A stretch of DNA of 64,000 nt from Acidobacteriota bacterium (GCA_028872955.1 JAGWNX010000006.1:1-64000), one strand, 5' to 3'. Numbered from the stretch's first letter, positions 26,641 to 35,631 are shown. Program-made: numbers and translations. The notes: generated by a model from the letters alone, not told the origin.

Positions 26641-26994
26641 TTAGAACAGCATCCGGACACCGACCCCCACCAGCAACAGCGCAAAGCCGCGTCGCAGCAA
26701 CAGGTCGGGCACATGCTGGGCAGCGATTCCGCCAAACCAGCCGCCGATCAGAAAGCCGATCGCAATCAGCAGGGCCAGCCGACCATCCACGTTGCCGGCC
26801 TTCCAGTACTCCCAGAACGCCAGCAGCCCGATGGGCCCCAGCAGCGCCCCAAGTGAGGTGCCCTGCGCCTTGTGCTGATCCATGCCAAACAGGTACACCA
26901 GGCCCGGCACCAGAAACAGACCGCCGCCAATGCCGACCACGCCTGACAATGCTCCCACCAGCAAGCCCAACAACAACACCAGTCCTGTCTGCAA
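26641..26994 (-). CDS. Half-size TauE/SafE family permease
   Basis: 117 residues with about four hydrophobic segments. The signature GLLVGALSGVVGIGGGLFLVPGLVYLFG is that of TauE/SafE sulfite and sulfoacetate exporters, whose full-length members have about 250 residues and two such repeats. Only one repeat is present, so it would have to work as a dimer. It ends cleanly and is not obviously truncated by mutation. It lies between rsh and the myo-inositol oxygenase, all on the minus strand. Substrate unknown. Confidence 0.8.
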   Translation of the reverse strand: MQTGLVLLLGLLVGALSGVVGIGGGLFLVPGLVYLFGMDQHKAQGTSLGALLGPIGLLAFWEYWKAGNVDGRLALLIAIGFLIGGWFGGIAAQHVPDLLLRRGFALLLVGVGVRMLF

Positions 26995-27093
26995 AGCGCC
27001 TCCTCGGCCATCCTGAAATGCCTTTATATTACTCCATTGTTATGTTGTGATTTTATGCAGCCACAATCTCGCCCGCAATCCTTGCCTCAAGAC

Positions 27094-27127
27094 AAAAACC
27101 CTCCTGGAGCAAATGCTCGCAGGAGGG
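27094..27127 (-). terminator. Terminator of the myo-inositol oxygenase gene
   Basis: On the minus strand CCCTCCTGCGAGC and GCTCCAGGAGGG pair with one bulge and an ATTT loop, and TTTTTG follows. It lies about 37 bases beyond the stop codon and is a classical intrinsic terminator. Confidence 0.85.
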
Positions 27128-27164
27128 GGTCAGGAGGTGAATTCAACGAAAGGATCGCTGGCTG

Positions 27165-28031
27165 CTACCAGTCGATCTCGGCAGGAAAGAACTCGGCGAA
27201 CAGGTCGTCGTAGTAGGGCTTCAATTGCTTGAAGTCCGGCTTGGTGTGGCCCTTGGAGTACAGATCGTACGGGTTGAACTTGCGCACCCACTCCAGCATC
27301 TCGCGGTCGTGGTCGTTCATCAGGTGCTGGTACGCGTCGTGCCGGTGCCACGCATAGAACGAGTGGTAGCGCAGCATGGCCAGCGCAGGCTGCGGCAGGT
27401 ACGGCTTCATCACCTCGTAGATGTAGCCATCGTGGCCAAACGACATGTGCACGTTGTCCAGGCCGCAGTTGGGCTCGTAGATACCGTACTTCGTGCTGTA
27501 GACCGGGTGATTCAGATCCAGGTTGGCCTTGAAGTACTCCGGAAACACGATCTGGTTCGAGTAGGCGCAGCCTACCGGGAAGGTATCGCCCACCACGCCC
27601 CACTGCGGCTCTCCCCACAGGCACAGCACCTTGCCCAGGTCGTGAATAAAGCCGGTCAGCACAAACCAGCGCGGATGACCATCGCGGCGGATCGCCTCGG
27701 AAGTCTGCAGCAGATGCTCGATCTGGGTCAGATCCGTGTCCGGGTCGCTGTCGTCCACCAGCGTGTTCAGGAACTCGGCCGCCTGCCAGATGGACTTTTT
27801 GCCCTTGTTCAGGCTGAAGTACTCCTTCTCTTTCTGCTGCACGTAGTCAAAGGTCTGGTGCTGGTGGTTCAGGCGATAGAACTCGGCCACACCAGGGTTA
27901 GCCTCCGCGTCATACTGGCGGAACTCCTGCTCGCTCTTGCCCTCTTTGTACCGGCCCACCAGAAACTCTTCCCACTGCTCCATCTCGTCGTGCGCGCCCT
28001 GGGGTACGCTGGTGATCGCTGTCGCTGCCAT
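27165..28031 (-). CDS. Myo-inositol oxygenase
   Basis: 288 residues from the ATG at 28031, which has AAGGAG 9 bases upstream. It opens the inositol ring with oxygen to give D-glucuronate, using a di-iron centre. The MIOX marks are present: [45 protein letters not shown] with the His-Asp iron ligands, [13 protein letters not shown], and [20 protein letters not shown]. The enzyme is well known in eukaryotes and occurs in scattered bacteria. No iol genes are beside it. A copy of GTTAGCGGTAAC 52 bases before the start suggests control by the LacI protein encoded at 29042-30052. Confidence 0.95.
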   Translation of the reverse strand: MAATAITSVPQGAHDEMEQWEEFLVGRYKEGKSEQEFRQYDAEANPGVAEFYRLNHQHQTFDYVQQKEKEYFSLNKGKKSIWQAAEFLNTLVDDSDPDTDLTQIEHLLQTSEAIRRDGHPRWFVLTGFIHDLGKVLCLWGEPQWGVVGDTFPVGCAYSNQIVFPEYFKANLDLNHPVYSTKYGIYEPNCGLDNVHMSFGHDGYIYEVMKPYLPQPALAMLRYHSFYAWHRHDAYQHLMNDHDREMLEWVRKFNPYDLYSKGHTKPDFKQLKPYYDDLFAEFFPAEIDW

Positions 28032-28082
28032 TCCCTGTGCTCCTTCAGCCTGCTGCAGCGCCGTCTCGCGGGCAGCAGTTAC

Positions 28083-28094
28083 GTTAGCGGTAAC
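28083..28094. promoter_or_regulatory. Candidate LacI operator before the myo-inositol oxygenase
   Basis: GTTAGCGGTAAC, an imperfect palindrome (GTTA...TAAC around a central CG), 52 bases upstream of the oxygenase start. The identical 12 bases occur at 31628-31639 before the transporter unit that ends in a lacI gene. Two identical palindromes flanking one regulator are good evidence of a shared operator. Confidence 0.65.
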
Positions 28095-28185
28095 TATAAG
28101 GAGAACGCGCCTCCCGGTCAAGCAAAATCTTTACCCCGCTCTTGCCCGTGCGCGCTGGGCGTCCGCTCTGGTAGAGTGCTCGGCA

Positions 28186-29018
28186 ATGCGCTCTCCGCTA
28201 CCCTGCCCTCGACGGATGCCCTACACCCTGCTGGCCTGCACCGTGGCCCTTTGCACCCTGACCGCCCCGGCACCTGCCCAGGCCACCCCACCCCCGTGGT
28301 TCCAGCCTGGGCCCAGCCGGGCTCTGCCACCCACACCCAGGTTGCCCCGCCTGCGGAGTTCCACCGCGCCAGCACCACCCTACAGCAGCCGCTGGGCATC
28401 TTTACCGCGCAGACCGACGTAGGCTCCGCCGTTGTGCCGGGCAGTGCCAGCCTGGACGCCGCCATCGGCACCTACACCGTCCGCTCCGCCGGCTACAACA
28501 TCTGGTACGGCCGCGACGAGTTTCGCATGCTGTGGCAGCGAGTGACCGACGACGATCTCTCGCTGGCGGCGGACATCAGCTTCCCCAACCCGGACGGCTA
28601 CGGCGACCGCAAGGCCGTGCTGATGGTGCGGGCCTCACTGGACGACGACGCCCCGGAGGCCTTCATCGGGCTGCACGGCGCCGGGATGATCCAACTCGCG
28701 CTGCGGCCCACGCGCGGCGCACCTGTCACGGATCTGGAGTACCGCATCAACAGCCGTGGCATGGTGGCAGGCCCCACCACCGGCGGCCTGGCTACCCTGA
28801 CCGCGCAACGCATCGGGCTGCGCAAGCACGGCGAATCCTTCAGCCTCTACGTTAGCGTCTCCGGTGAGCCCATGCACGCCTTTGGCCCACCCATCCACCT
28901 GGCGCTACCCGGGCCGTACTATGTGGGCATCGGGTTCTGCTCGCACCTGCCCGCCACCGTGGACTCCGCCAGGTTCAGCAACGTAATGCTGATGCACGGA
29001 CCCGCCGAGCCACGCTGA
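28186..29018 (+). pseudogene. Secreted concanavalin-like (DUF1349-type) protein, frameshifted
   Basis: A signal peptide (MPYTLLACTVALCTLTAPAPAQA, from ATG 28186 or 28216) is in one frame, while the mature domain (EFHRASTTLQQPLGIFTAQTDVG onward) is open in another. Neither part has a sensible partner in its own frame. The switch must fall between about 28280 and 28330, where the DNA contains the C-rich tract CCACCCCACCCCCG. The downstream domain of about 220 residues (VRSAGYNIWYGRDEFRMLWQRV, RKAVLMVRASLDDDAPEAFIGLHG) resembles the beta-sandwich found at the end of TolB-like and glycosidase proteins. This is either a real one-base indel in a homopolymer or a sequencing error. Confidence 0.65.
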
Positions 29019-29041
29019 GCCGCTGACTTGCCGCACCGGAG

Positions 29042-30052
29042 CTAGCTGCCGCCGCTGGAGCGCCGCACCACCAGCCGAGGCTCCACCAGCGCCTTGCGCG
29101 GCTGGGTGCCCTTCTTGTCCGAGAGCTCCAGCGCCATCTCGCCGGCGATGCGGCCCAACTCGGCCGTGCCGTGATCGACTGAGCTGAGCGGCACACGCAG
29201 GTAGTCTGCATAGCGGAAGTTGCCGCAGCCAACGATTGCAATGTCCTCTGGCACGCGAAGCCCGGCCTGCAGCGCAGCCTCAATGGCGCCCATGGCGGTC
29301 ATGTCGTTGTAGCAGAAGACCGCATCGGGCCGCTGGTCGAGGGCAAGCAGCGTGCGCATGGCCTCAAAGCCGATGCGGTCGCCACGCTCCTCCAGCCGAT
29401 GCCGTACGATCACCAGCTCCTCATCAACGCTGTGACCTAGCCCCGCCAGGGCTCGCCGGTAGCCGGTCAGACGGTCAACCGCAGGACTAATGTGCGTGGC
29501 GCCGATGTGCGCGATGCGCTTGCGCCCCAGGCTGGCCAGATGCGTCGTGGCAATCTCGCCCACCTTCACGTCGTCAGAACCCACAAAGCTGCCCTGCTGC
29601 CCGGCAAAGTTGCGGTCAAACAGCAGGTAGGGCTTGGGCTCGTCCCCGGGCTCGAAGAACTCGGCCAGCTCCTCCTGGCAGGAGGCCAGAATCAGCACGT
29701 CCACACCGCGCAGCAGCAGCGTGCGAATCTCCTGCCGCTCCACCTCAGGATCTTCCTCAGAAGAGGCAAGAATCAGCGCGCGGTTGCTGGCCCGCAGCAC
29801 GCCGCTCAGCGCCTTGGCAAACTCCGCAAAGTAGGGCTGCAACAGGTCTGGCACCACCAGCCCGACGGTAAACGTCTTGCCGCTGGCCAGGCCGCGCGCC
29901 AGCATGTTGGGCTTGTAGTTCAGCTCCTTCATGCGGTCCAGCACACGCTTGCGCGTGGCCTCTCCGATGTCAGGATTGCCGCGCAACACCTTGGATACCG
30001 TCACGACGGAGACGCCAAGATCCAGCGCAATGTCTTTTAGTCGAACCGCCAT
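29042..30052 (-). CDS. LacI-family transcriptional regulator
   Basis: 336 residues from the ATG at 30052. The DNA-binding helix-turn-helix and hinge are at 1-55 (VRLKDIALDLGVSVVTVSKVLRGNPDIGEATRKR, then NYKPNMLARGLASG). The remainder is a periplasmic-binding-protein-like sugar sensor (VGLVVPDLLQPYFAEFAKAL near 60). It is the last gene after a 34-residue protein and a GRP-type sugar transporter. The shared palindrome GTTAGCGGTAAC before that unit and before the inositol oxygenase fits its expected operator type. The inducer is not known; an inositol, uronate or related sugar is possible. Confidence 0.93.
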   Translation of the reverse strand: MAVRLKDIALDLGVSVVTVSKVLRGNPDIGEATRKRVLDRMKELNYKPNMLARGLASGKTFTVGLVVPDLLQPYFAEFAKALSGVLRASNRALILASSEEDPEVERQEIRTLLLRGVDVLILASCQEELAEFFEPGDEPKPYLLFDRNFAGQQGSFVGSDDVKVGEIATTHLASLGRKRIAHIGATHISPAVDRLTGYRRALAGLGHSVDEELVIVRHRLEERGDRIGFEAMRTLLALDQRPDAVFCYNDMTAMGAIEAALQAGLRVPEDIAIVGCGNFRYADYLRVPLSSVDHGTAELGRIAGEMALELSDKKGTQPRKALVEPRLVVRRSSGGS

Positions 30053-30125
30053 CGCTTCTCTCTCGAACATCGTACAGGCAAGCCGCATTCGCACAAAGCG
30101 ATCTGCCTGTCTGTCGCGCTCGCCG

Positions 30126-31418
30126 CTAGCTGAACTGTGTTCTCCGCCACAGGCTCCAGGTACCCGCCGCCAGGCTGACCACCAGCACGACCGCCAGCAC
30201 CGCCACCCAGCGCAGGTTCATCGCCAGCGGAGGCACCACGGCACGCAGCCCCATCCACAGGAAGAAGCCCGTTGCAGCCGCCACAATCAGATAGTCCCAC
30301 CAGCGCTTGGTAGAGGTGCGGCTGTCGAACTCGTCGCCTGCCTGCGCCAGCAGCGTCTTGCGATAATCCAGCCCATACCGCTCGCACTCGCGTGCAACCG
30401 CCTCGTTGGTGGAGGAGTGCTCCTTCTCGCTGGCCACCGCCGTGCTGATAGCCAACGCGCCCAGAATCATGCCTGCAGAACCCGCCAGCACCATCAGCCG
30501 GTGCGCATGGTCCGCCTTGGCCAGCTCGCCAAACACCAGCGCGCCCCACGCCAGCCCCCAGAGCTGGTTGGTATTCGAGAGAGGAATGCCCCGGCCAATG
30601 CCCAGATACTTCGTCGCAAACTGCTGAAACAGGTCGCCGATCACCCAGACAAAGCCGCCCAGAAACAGCCAGAAGACCACACCCGGCATATGCAGCAGCG
30701 CAAAGGCCGAGGAGTGCCGGCCACCATCCAGCGCCAGCGTGAGCGCCAGCACCGTGCCCAGCTCGCCCACGGTGAAGGCAGTGACAAACGACAGCGGATT
30801 CATGCCGCTCAGGTAGGCCTTGCGATACGGCACATACATGGTGCCCCACATCAGGCTTGCACCGGCCGCGGCCACTATGCCCGCCAGCGCATGGTGCCGC
30901 GCCACCTCGCTGCCGCCCTGCAGCGTGCTGAAGCCCAGCAGAATCGCCGCTGCGACGATGATGACGCTGCCCAGCACCACCTTGGCGATATTCCGGGCAC
31001 TGGCGCCCTCCAGCTCGCGAAACAGAACCCGCCCCCAGAACAGACCCACCAGCGAGTTGGCGTTCCACAGCGGAAACGCCACGGCCAGCCCGACATCGCG
31101 GATGGCAAAGACCGTCAAGGTATTCGCCACCGCCCACAGCGCCCCGGCCAGCAGAGCCCACACAATCAGGTGCTTCTTCTCCAGCAGGTCTTCCCACACG
31201 TAGCTTGTGCCCTTCAGCAGCGTCGGAAAGGTCCACCGCGCCGTGAAGACGCCCGCGACCATGCACAAGGAGACGGCAAACGGCGAGAAGCCTGCCGTCA
31301 CCAGTTTGGTAGGTGCCTCTGCCGTGCCCAGCCACACACCTGCCGTCAGGCCGCAGATGACCCCCAGACCATGCAGCGAAAGCCTACTCTTGCTCTGTCT
31401 TGCCACTACCACTGCCAT
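30126..31418 (-). CDS. GRP-family (DMT) sugar transporter
   Basis: 430 residues with about ten membrane spans. GLTAGVWLGTAEAPTKL at the start, FPLWNANSLVGLFWGRVLFRELEG in the middle and WGTMYVPYRKAYLSGMNPLS are typical of the glucose/ribose-porter family in the drug/metabolite superfamily. The protein carries an unusual soluble loop (EKEHSSTNEAVARECERYGLDYRKTLLAQ, about 335-370) before the last two spans. The ATG at 31418 has GAGGTG upstream. It follows a 34-residue membrane protein gene by 72 bases and precedes lacI by 73 bases, so the three probably form one transcript. Confidence 0.85.
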   Translation of the reverse strand: MAVVVARQSKSRLSLHGLGVICGLTAGVWLGTAEAPTKLVTAGFSPFAVSLCMVAGVFTARWTFPTLLKGTSYVWEDLLEKKHLIVWALLAGALWAVANTLTVFAIRDVGLAVAFPLWNANSLVGLFWGRVLFRELEGASARNIAKVVLGSVIIVAAAILLGFSTLQGGSEVARHHALAGIVAAAGASLMWGTMYVPYRKAYLSGMNPLSFVTAFTVGELGTVLALTLALDGGRHSSAFALLHMPGVVFWLFLGGFVWVIGDLFQQFATKYLGIGRGIPLSNTNQLWGLAWGALVFGELAKADHAHRLMVLAGSAGMILGALAISTAVASEKEHSSTNEAVARECERYGLDYRKTLLAQAGDEFDSRTSTKRWWDYLIVAAATGFFLWMGLRAVVPPLAMNLRWVAVLAVVLVVSLAAGTWSLWRRTQFS

Positions 31419-31490
31419 TCCGTTGCCCACCTCATCAACTACCCGCGCACCCAGCACCGTCGATTGCTGCGCCGCTTCATGCCGTACCAC

Positions 31491-31595
31491 CTAATGCAGC
31501 ACCACCAGCAGCACAATGCCCGCCAGCAACACCACCAGCGGCACCAGAAAGTGGCTGTCCGTCAGCACTGCCCGCACCCTGCTTCTCTGTGCCAT
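31491..31595 (-). CDS. 34-residue single-span membrane protein
   Basis: Too short for routine gene finding. The peptide has a basic N-terminus (MAQRSRVRAVLTDSH) and one strongly hydrophobic helix (FLVPLVVLLAGIVLLVVLH) to its end. GGAGG precedes the ATG and the LacI-type palindrome is 32 bases upstream of it. The gene is therefore the first translated element of the operator-controlled unit, directly before the sugar transporter. Its pairing with a transporter suggests a small accessory subunit or stabiliser, but this is inference. Confidence 0.65.
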   Translation of the reverse strand: MAQRSRVRAVLTDSHFLVPLVVLLAGIVLLVVLH

Positions 31596-31627
31596 TCGGC
31601 CTCCGTCTCCCTTGCAAAACGCTGTGA

Positions 31628-31639
31628 GTTAGCGGTAAC
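31628..31639. promoter_or_regulatory. Candidate LacI operator before the sugar transporter unit
   Basis: GTTAGCGGTAAC, identical to the element at 28083-28094. It lies 32 bases upstream of the 34-residue gene and 209 upstream of the transporter start, inside the 96-base gap to the glycosidase gene. Confidence 0.65.
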
Positions 31640-31691
31640 GCAACCCTCACCCTACCCATCTGCTCCGCCTGTGTCAATCCTTACTGCCAGC

Positions 31692-33656
31692 TCACCGCTG
31701 CGGCTCCAGATCCAGCGTCAGCACAGCAAACGGTGCCAGCGTAAAGGTGTGGGGCTGGCCCGCCCGCAGCTGCAGCGAAGGCTGCGCCGCATCCTGGTGC
31801 CACGGGCTGTGCGCCCGGTACACCTGCGCCGCCCCCGCAGGCAGCTCCAGCACGCGGCCCGCATCCAGCGTAATGGAGGCCGTCTGGGCGCCCGGGTTAC
31901 GCAGCGTGAGGATCGCCTTGCGTGGAGACCATGCCGCCCATCCGTAGATTTGTAACCAGTTTGGATCGCCTCCCACCCAGTGCGTGTCCTGCAGCACATC
32001 TGCGTTGCGGCGCGACCACTTTGCCGCCTCGGCCAGGTCGTCCCAGTTCTGTGCCGTCAGCAGCGTAGGCGTTACATACAGCTCCTGCAGCTGCGTGCCG
32101 CTGCCAAAGTACGACCGCACCTCGCTGGCAAAGTCGTTGCCGGGGTCAGCCTCCAGTCCGGGCCTGCCCTGCGCATACAGGATGCCGTGCAGCATCAACG
32201 AGTTCAGCGGATACAACGGCCCGCGCTGCACGATGTGCGCGTACACGTCGCCATCGCGATAGGTGATCCACTGCTGACGCTTGGTCCCCACGCCGGCAAA
32301 GTCGGAGTCCTCGCCGCCGCGCCAGATGGAGTCCGCGTACAGCACCCAGAAGGGCGAGGCATCGGTGCCAGTCGTCAGGTTGATGTAGATGTCCGGCTTG
32401 GCCGCGCGCAGCTCGCCGATGAGGTGGATCATTGCGCTGAAGTCACTGTCAAACCGGCTACCCGGAAAGACCGAGTCCGCATTGCCCGTGCCATCAAACT
32501 TGAACTGGTTGACGCCATACTCGCGGATCATCTTCAGGCACACGTCGCGAAAGGCATCGTAATAGCGCGGCCCGGAGAGCGCATACCCGTCACGCACCAC
32601 CTCGTATCCCTGCGTGCGCCCGTAGGCGATGCGCTCCTGTCGCGGCTTGGAGTAGCCGCCCCACGGCGACATCCATACGCCCGGCGCGGCATGGAACTCC
32701 GCCGCAGCCTGCCGCACCGCCGTAAAGCCCTGCGGAAAGCCCGCGTGAAACTGCCACAGCGAGGCATGGTTATCCCAGCCATCGTCGAACAGGAACGAGT
32801 CCAGCGTAACGCCGCGCTTGACGCTCAACTCTTCGCCGAAGCGGCGCACGCGGTCGATCGCGAAGGCCTCGTCGTAGGGCTGAAAAGCCGGCGCGTCCAG
32901 CCACGTGTTGTAGTGCAGGAAGGTCCGGTAGGGGTGGGCTCGCTCGCGCTCCAGGTAAGCCAGAAAGCCGCGCCGTAGCTGGCCCGGCGCAGCCACGCCG
33001 ATCACGGCGGAGTAGGTAATGCTCTGCCCATGCTGCAACGGCAGCGTCCGCTCCAGCCAGGCGCTGCCTTCGTCCTGGCGCGCCCGGCTCACCGCAAGCG
33101 GATGTTCCAGACCGAGAAAGAAGTTGCCCGCAACCAGCGGGGAACCCGCCGTGACGCCTTCCACACGAACGCCCGCGGCATGCACGTCGATCAGTTGCAC
33201 ACGACGAATCGCCAGATCGTGCTGCGGCGCTGAAATTGTAACTTCCTGCCTTACATAACCCGAGCCGGCCCGCAGTTGCAGACGATAGAGGACGCGCAGC
33301 GCGCCAGCAGCATCGGCAAGCGTGGCGGTCATCTCTTCGCCGCTGTCACGCTCGGCAGCGCGCACTGCGTTCGGGTCTGCCGGCAGCGCGTGCACCATGG
33401 GCGCGGCGGTCAGGGTCAGGTCCTCGGCACGCACCACGCCCTCCTCGGCAAGCTCCAGGGCAAAGGCGCTCGCCAGCACCACGCGCTGGTGGGTGGCAAG
33501 GTCAGTAACGGCAACGTCGCGCAGATGCCCGCCCTTCGCCTGCCAGGTAACCTGCACCGACGCATTGGCCAGCTGGTCGCTCTGCTGCGCCGCTGCCACA
33601 CTGGTTCCCGCACAGCCCAGCCAAAAGGCCAGCACAACTCCACGCACAACCTGCAT
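31692..33656 (-). CDS. Secreted GH36-like glycosidase (alpha-galactosidase superfamily)
   Basis: 654 residues from the ATG at 33656, which has a perfect AAGGAGG 8 bases upstream and opens a signal peptide ending AGTSVAAAQQ. An N-terminal beta-sandwich is followed by a TIM barrel with YNTWLDAPAFQPYDE, SFLFDDGWDNHASLWQ, NQFKFDGTGNADSVFPG (likely nucleophile Asp) and YINLTTGTDASPFW, the order seen in clan GH-D enzymes. A C-terminal beta domain ends the protein. Relatives are sometimes labelled 'enterotoxin', a label with no functional basis here. Substrate is probably an alpha-galactoside or alpha-N-acetylgalactosaminide; not proven. It is divergent from the GH39 gene. Confidence 0.75.
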   Translation of the reverse strand: MQVVRGVVLAFWLGCAGTSVAAAQQSDQLANASVQVTWQAKGGHLRDVAVTDLATHQRVVLASAFALELAEEGVVRAEDLTLTAAPMVHALPADPNAVRAAERDSGEEMTATLADAAGALRVLYRLQLRAGSGYVRQEVTISAPQHDLAIRRVQLIDVHAAGVRVEGVTAGSPLVAGNFFLGLEHPLAVSRARQDEGSAWLERTLPLQHGQSITYSAVIGVAAPGQLRRGFLAYLERERAHPYRTFLHYNTWLDAPAFQPYDEAFAIDRVRRFGEELSVKRGVTLDSFLFDDGWDNHASLWQFHAGFPQGFTAVRQAAAEFHAAPGVWMSPWGGYSKPRQERIAYGRTQGYEVVRDGYALSGPRYYDAFRDVCLKMIREYGVNQFKFDGTGNADSVFPGSRFDSDFSAMIHLIGELRAAKPDIYINLTTGTDASPFWVLYADSIWRGGEDSDFAGVGTKRQQWITYRDGDVYAHIVQRGPLYPLNSLMLHGILYAQGRPGLEADPGNDFASEVRSYFGSGTQLQELYVTPTLLTAQNWDDLAEAAKWSRRNADVLQDTHWVGGDPNWLQIYGWAAWSPRKAILTLRNPGAQTASITLDAGRVLELPAGAAQVYRAHSPWHQDAAQPSLQLRAGQPHTFTLAPFAVLTLDLEPQR

Positions 33657-33742
33657 TCTGCCACCCTCCTTAGGACGCGTCCCCAATCATAGCCGTGCCC
33701 ATGCTTGACAGTACCAGCGCGTTGCCACTACCGTTGCCGGGC

Positions 33743-35413
33743 ATGAAAACGATAACGTTATTTATTGCGCTGCGCACCTGCGCGCTGCTTCCTCTGCTTG
33801 CCGCCACGCTGCCAGCACCGGCTCAGCAGACGGCCGCCGGTGCTTCGGAGATCCGCCTCGCCGCCAGCGCCACGGCACCCGGCACACCGCTCGTCCACTT
33901 CTGGAGCAAGGTAGTCGGCGCAGGCCGCGCCAACGAGGGGCTCCGCGCCACATGGCAGGAGGAGCTGGGCACTGCGCACCGCGACGCTGGCTTCCAGTAC
34001 GTGCGCTTCCATGGCCTGTTCCACGACGACATGTTCGTCTACCGCGAAGACGCCCACGGCAACCCGGTCTATAACTTCCAGTACATCGACGACCTCTTCG
34101 ACCGCATGCTCGCGCAAGGCGTACGACCCTTCGTCGAGCTGAGCTTCGTGCCCTCCGAGATGGCCAGCGTCAAAGGCACCACCTTCTGGTGGAAGGCAAA
34201 CGGCAGCCCGCCCACGGACAATGCCAAGTGGGCTGCGCTGGTGCACGCCACCGTGCAGCACTGGGTGGACCGCTACGGCGCAGACGAGGTGCGCACCTGG
34301 TACTTTGAGGTGTGGAACGAGCCCAACCTCAAGGGCTTCTTCCACGGCACACAGCAACAGTACTTTGAGCTGTACCGCGTCACCGCGCAGACGATCAAGG
34401 CCATTGACCCGGCGCTGCGCGTCGGCGGCCCGGCCACCAGCAACTTCGTCCTGGACCAGCAGGCGGTACAGGCGGCACAGGCCACGGGCAAGCCGTTTGA
34501 TCCGCTCAGCATCCCCTGGCGGCCAATCTGGATCGAAGACTTCCTCGCCTATTGCAACGCCAACCATCTGCCGGTGGACTTCGTCTCCACCCATCCCTAC
34601 CCGCAGGACTTCGCCATCGACGAGCCCGGCCAGCCGCGCAGCCGCGGCCTGCGCCGCTCCATCGACTCCACCCACGACGACCTCGCCATGCTGCGCCGCA
34701 TCATCGACGCCAGTCCCTACCCGCACGCTGAGATCCAGCTAACCGAGTGGAGCTCCAGCCCCTCGCCGCTGGACCACTCCCACGACTCACTGGCCGCCGC
34801 AGCCTTCATCGCCAAGACCAACCTGGAGTCCGCAGGTCTGGTGGACTCGCTCTCCTATTGGGTGTTTACCGATGTGTTTGAAGAGAACCGGTTGACCGAC
34901 TCAATCTTTCACGGCGGCTTCGGGCTCATCAACTACCAGCAGATCGTCAAGCCCGCCTTCCACGCCTACCGCATGATGCACCAGCTCGGCGACGAACGGC
35001 TGGCGCAGACGCCCGGTGCCATCATCACGCGGTCACACGGCAGCGGCAAGCTGACCGCGCTGGCCTATAACTACCCGCCGGAGGTGCGTGTGGCGCTGCC
35101 CGTAGCCGATACACTGGCCCAGGCCGACGCCATGGACGCCACCGGCAGCGCGCGCCGCCTAAGCCTGCACTTCACCGGCCTGCCGCCCGGCGCCAGCTTC
35201 CGCGTAGAGACGCTGGACCGCAACCACGGCAACGCCGTCGCCATGTGGGAGGCCATGGGCAAGCCCGAACCGCCAAACCCGGCCCAGACCCGCACCCTTC
35301 GCCAGGCAGCCCGCGCCACCGCCCTCGAAGTGCTGCAGGCCACACCCGCAGGCACACTCGACCTCGACCGCACGCTGGCTCCGTGGAGCCTGGTGCTGGT
35401 GCAGCAGCAGTAA
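33743..35413 (+). CDS. Secreted GH39 beta-xylosidase
   Basis: 556 residues from the ATG at 33743. A signal peptide (MKTITLFIAL... ending APAQQ) precedes a GH39 barrel with the acid/base E193 in EVWNEPNL and the nucleophile E335 in LTEWSSSP; VRFHGLFHDDMFVY is near 87. A C-terminal beta domain follows. The enzyme releases xylose or related sugars from hemicellulose fragments. TTGACA is found at 33705-33710, but no good -10 follows. The palindrome ATAACGTTAT lies within codons 4-7 and may be chance or an overlapping operator. It is divergent from the GH36-like gene by 86 bases. Confidence 0.93.
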   Translation: MKTITLFIALRTCALLPLLAATLPAPAQQTAAGASEIRLAASATAPGTPLVHFWSKVVGAGRANEGLRATWQEELGTAHRDAGFQYVRFHGLFHDDMFVYREDAHGNPVYNFQYIDDLFDRMLAQGVRPFVELSFVPSEMASVKGTTFWWKANGSPPTDNAKWAALVHATVQHWVDRYGADEVRTWYFEVWNEPNLKGFFHGTQQQYFELYRVTAQTIKAIDPALRVGGPATSNFVLDQQAVQAAQATGKPFDPLSIPWRPIWIEDFLAYCNANHLPVDFVSTHPYPQDFAIDEPGQPRSRGLRRSIDSTHDDLAMLRRIIDASPYPHAEIQLTEWSSSPSPLDHSHDSLAAAAFIAKTNLESAGLVDSLSYWVFTDVFEENRLTDSIFHGGFGLINYQQIVKPAFHAYRMMHQLGDERLAQTPGAIITRSHGSGKLTALAYNYPPEVRVALPVADTLAQADAMDATGSARRLSLHFTGLPPGASFRVETLDRNHGNAVAMWEAMGKPEPPNPAQTRTLRQAARATALEVLQATPAGTLDLDRTLAPWSLVLVQQQ

Positions 35414-35566
35414 GGGCGGCGAACAGCGCGCTGCCTGACTCACTCCGATGAATTGGCTTGAGGAGTTGCGGAGAAGGAGAAGTGGCTGGGACAGCTTTCG
35501 TTCGATGGACACCTATGTTGAGGCGGAATGTCCGCGTCTCTAGTGCCATCTGGAATCGAAGGAGAA

Positions 35567-35607
35567 TGGTCGGGACGATTCGATCTGAACGAGCGACCTC
35601 ACCCACC
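35567..35607 (-). repeat. tRNA-Pro 3'-half repeat, diverged copy B
   Basis: This copy matches the tRNA-Pro 3' half from the anticodon-arm strand through CCA, with several substitutions in the T arm (GATTCGATCTGAAC instead of GACTAGATTCGAAC). It starts 64 bases from copy A and shares the flanking ATTGTGGGGAGC text with it. Confidence 0.7.
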
Positions 35608-35631
35608 ATTGTGGGGAGCAGAGAGGAAAAC

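Noticed and set aside
27225..28185. A 320-residue extension of the secreted beta-sandwich protein
   Set aside because: This part lies opposite the myo-inositol oxygenase gene and has no signal peptide; only the part after about 28280 is real.
31692..33656. 'Enterotoxin' as a name for the GH36-like protein
   Set aside because: The sequence shows a glycosidase barrel; the label is a carried-over annotation with no toxin domain visible.
33752..33761. ATAACGTTAT as a LacI operator for the GH39 gene
   Set aside because: It lies inside the coding start, differs from the shared GTTAGCGGTAAC element, and can arise by chance, so it is only mentioned.
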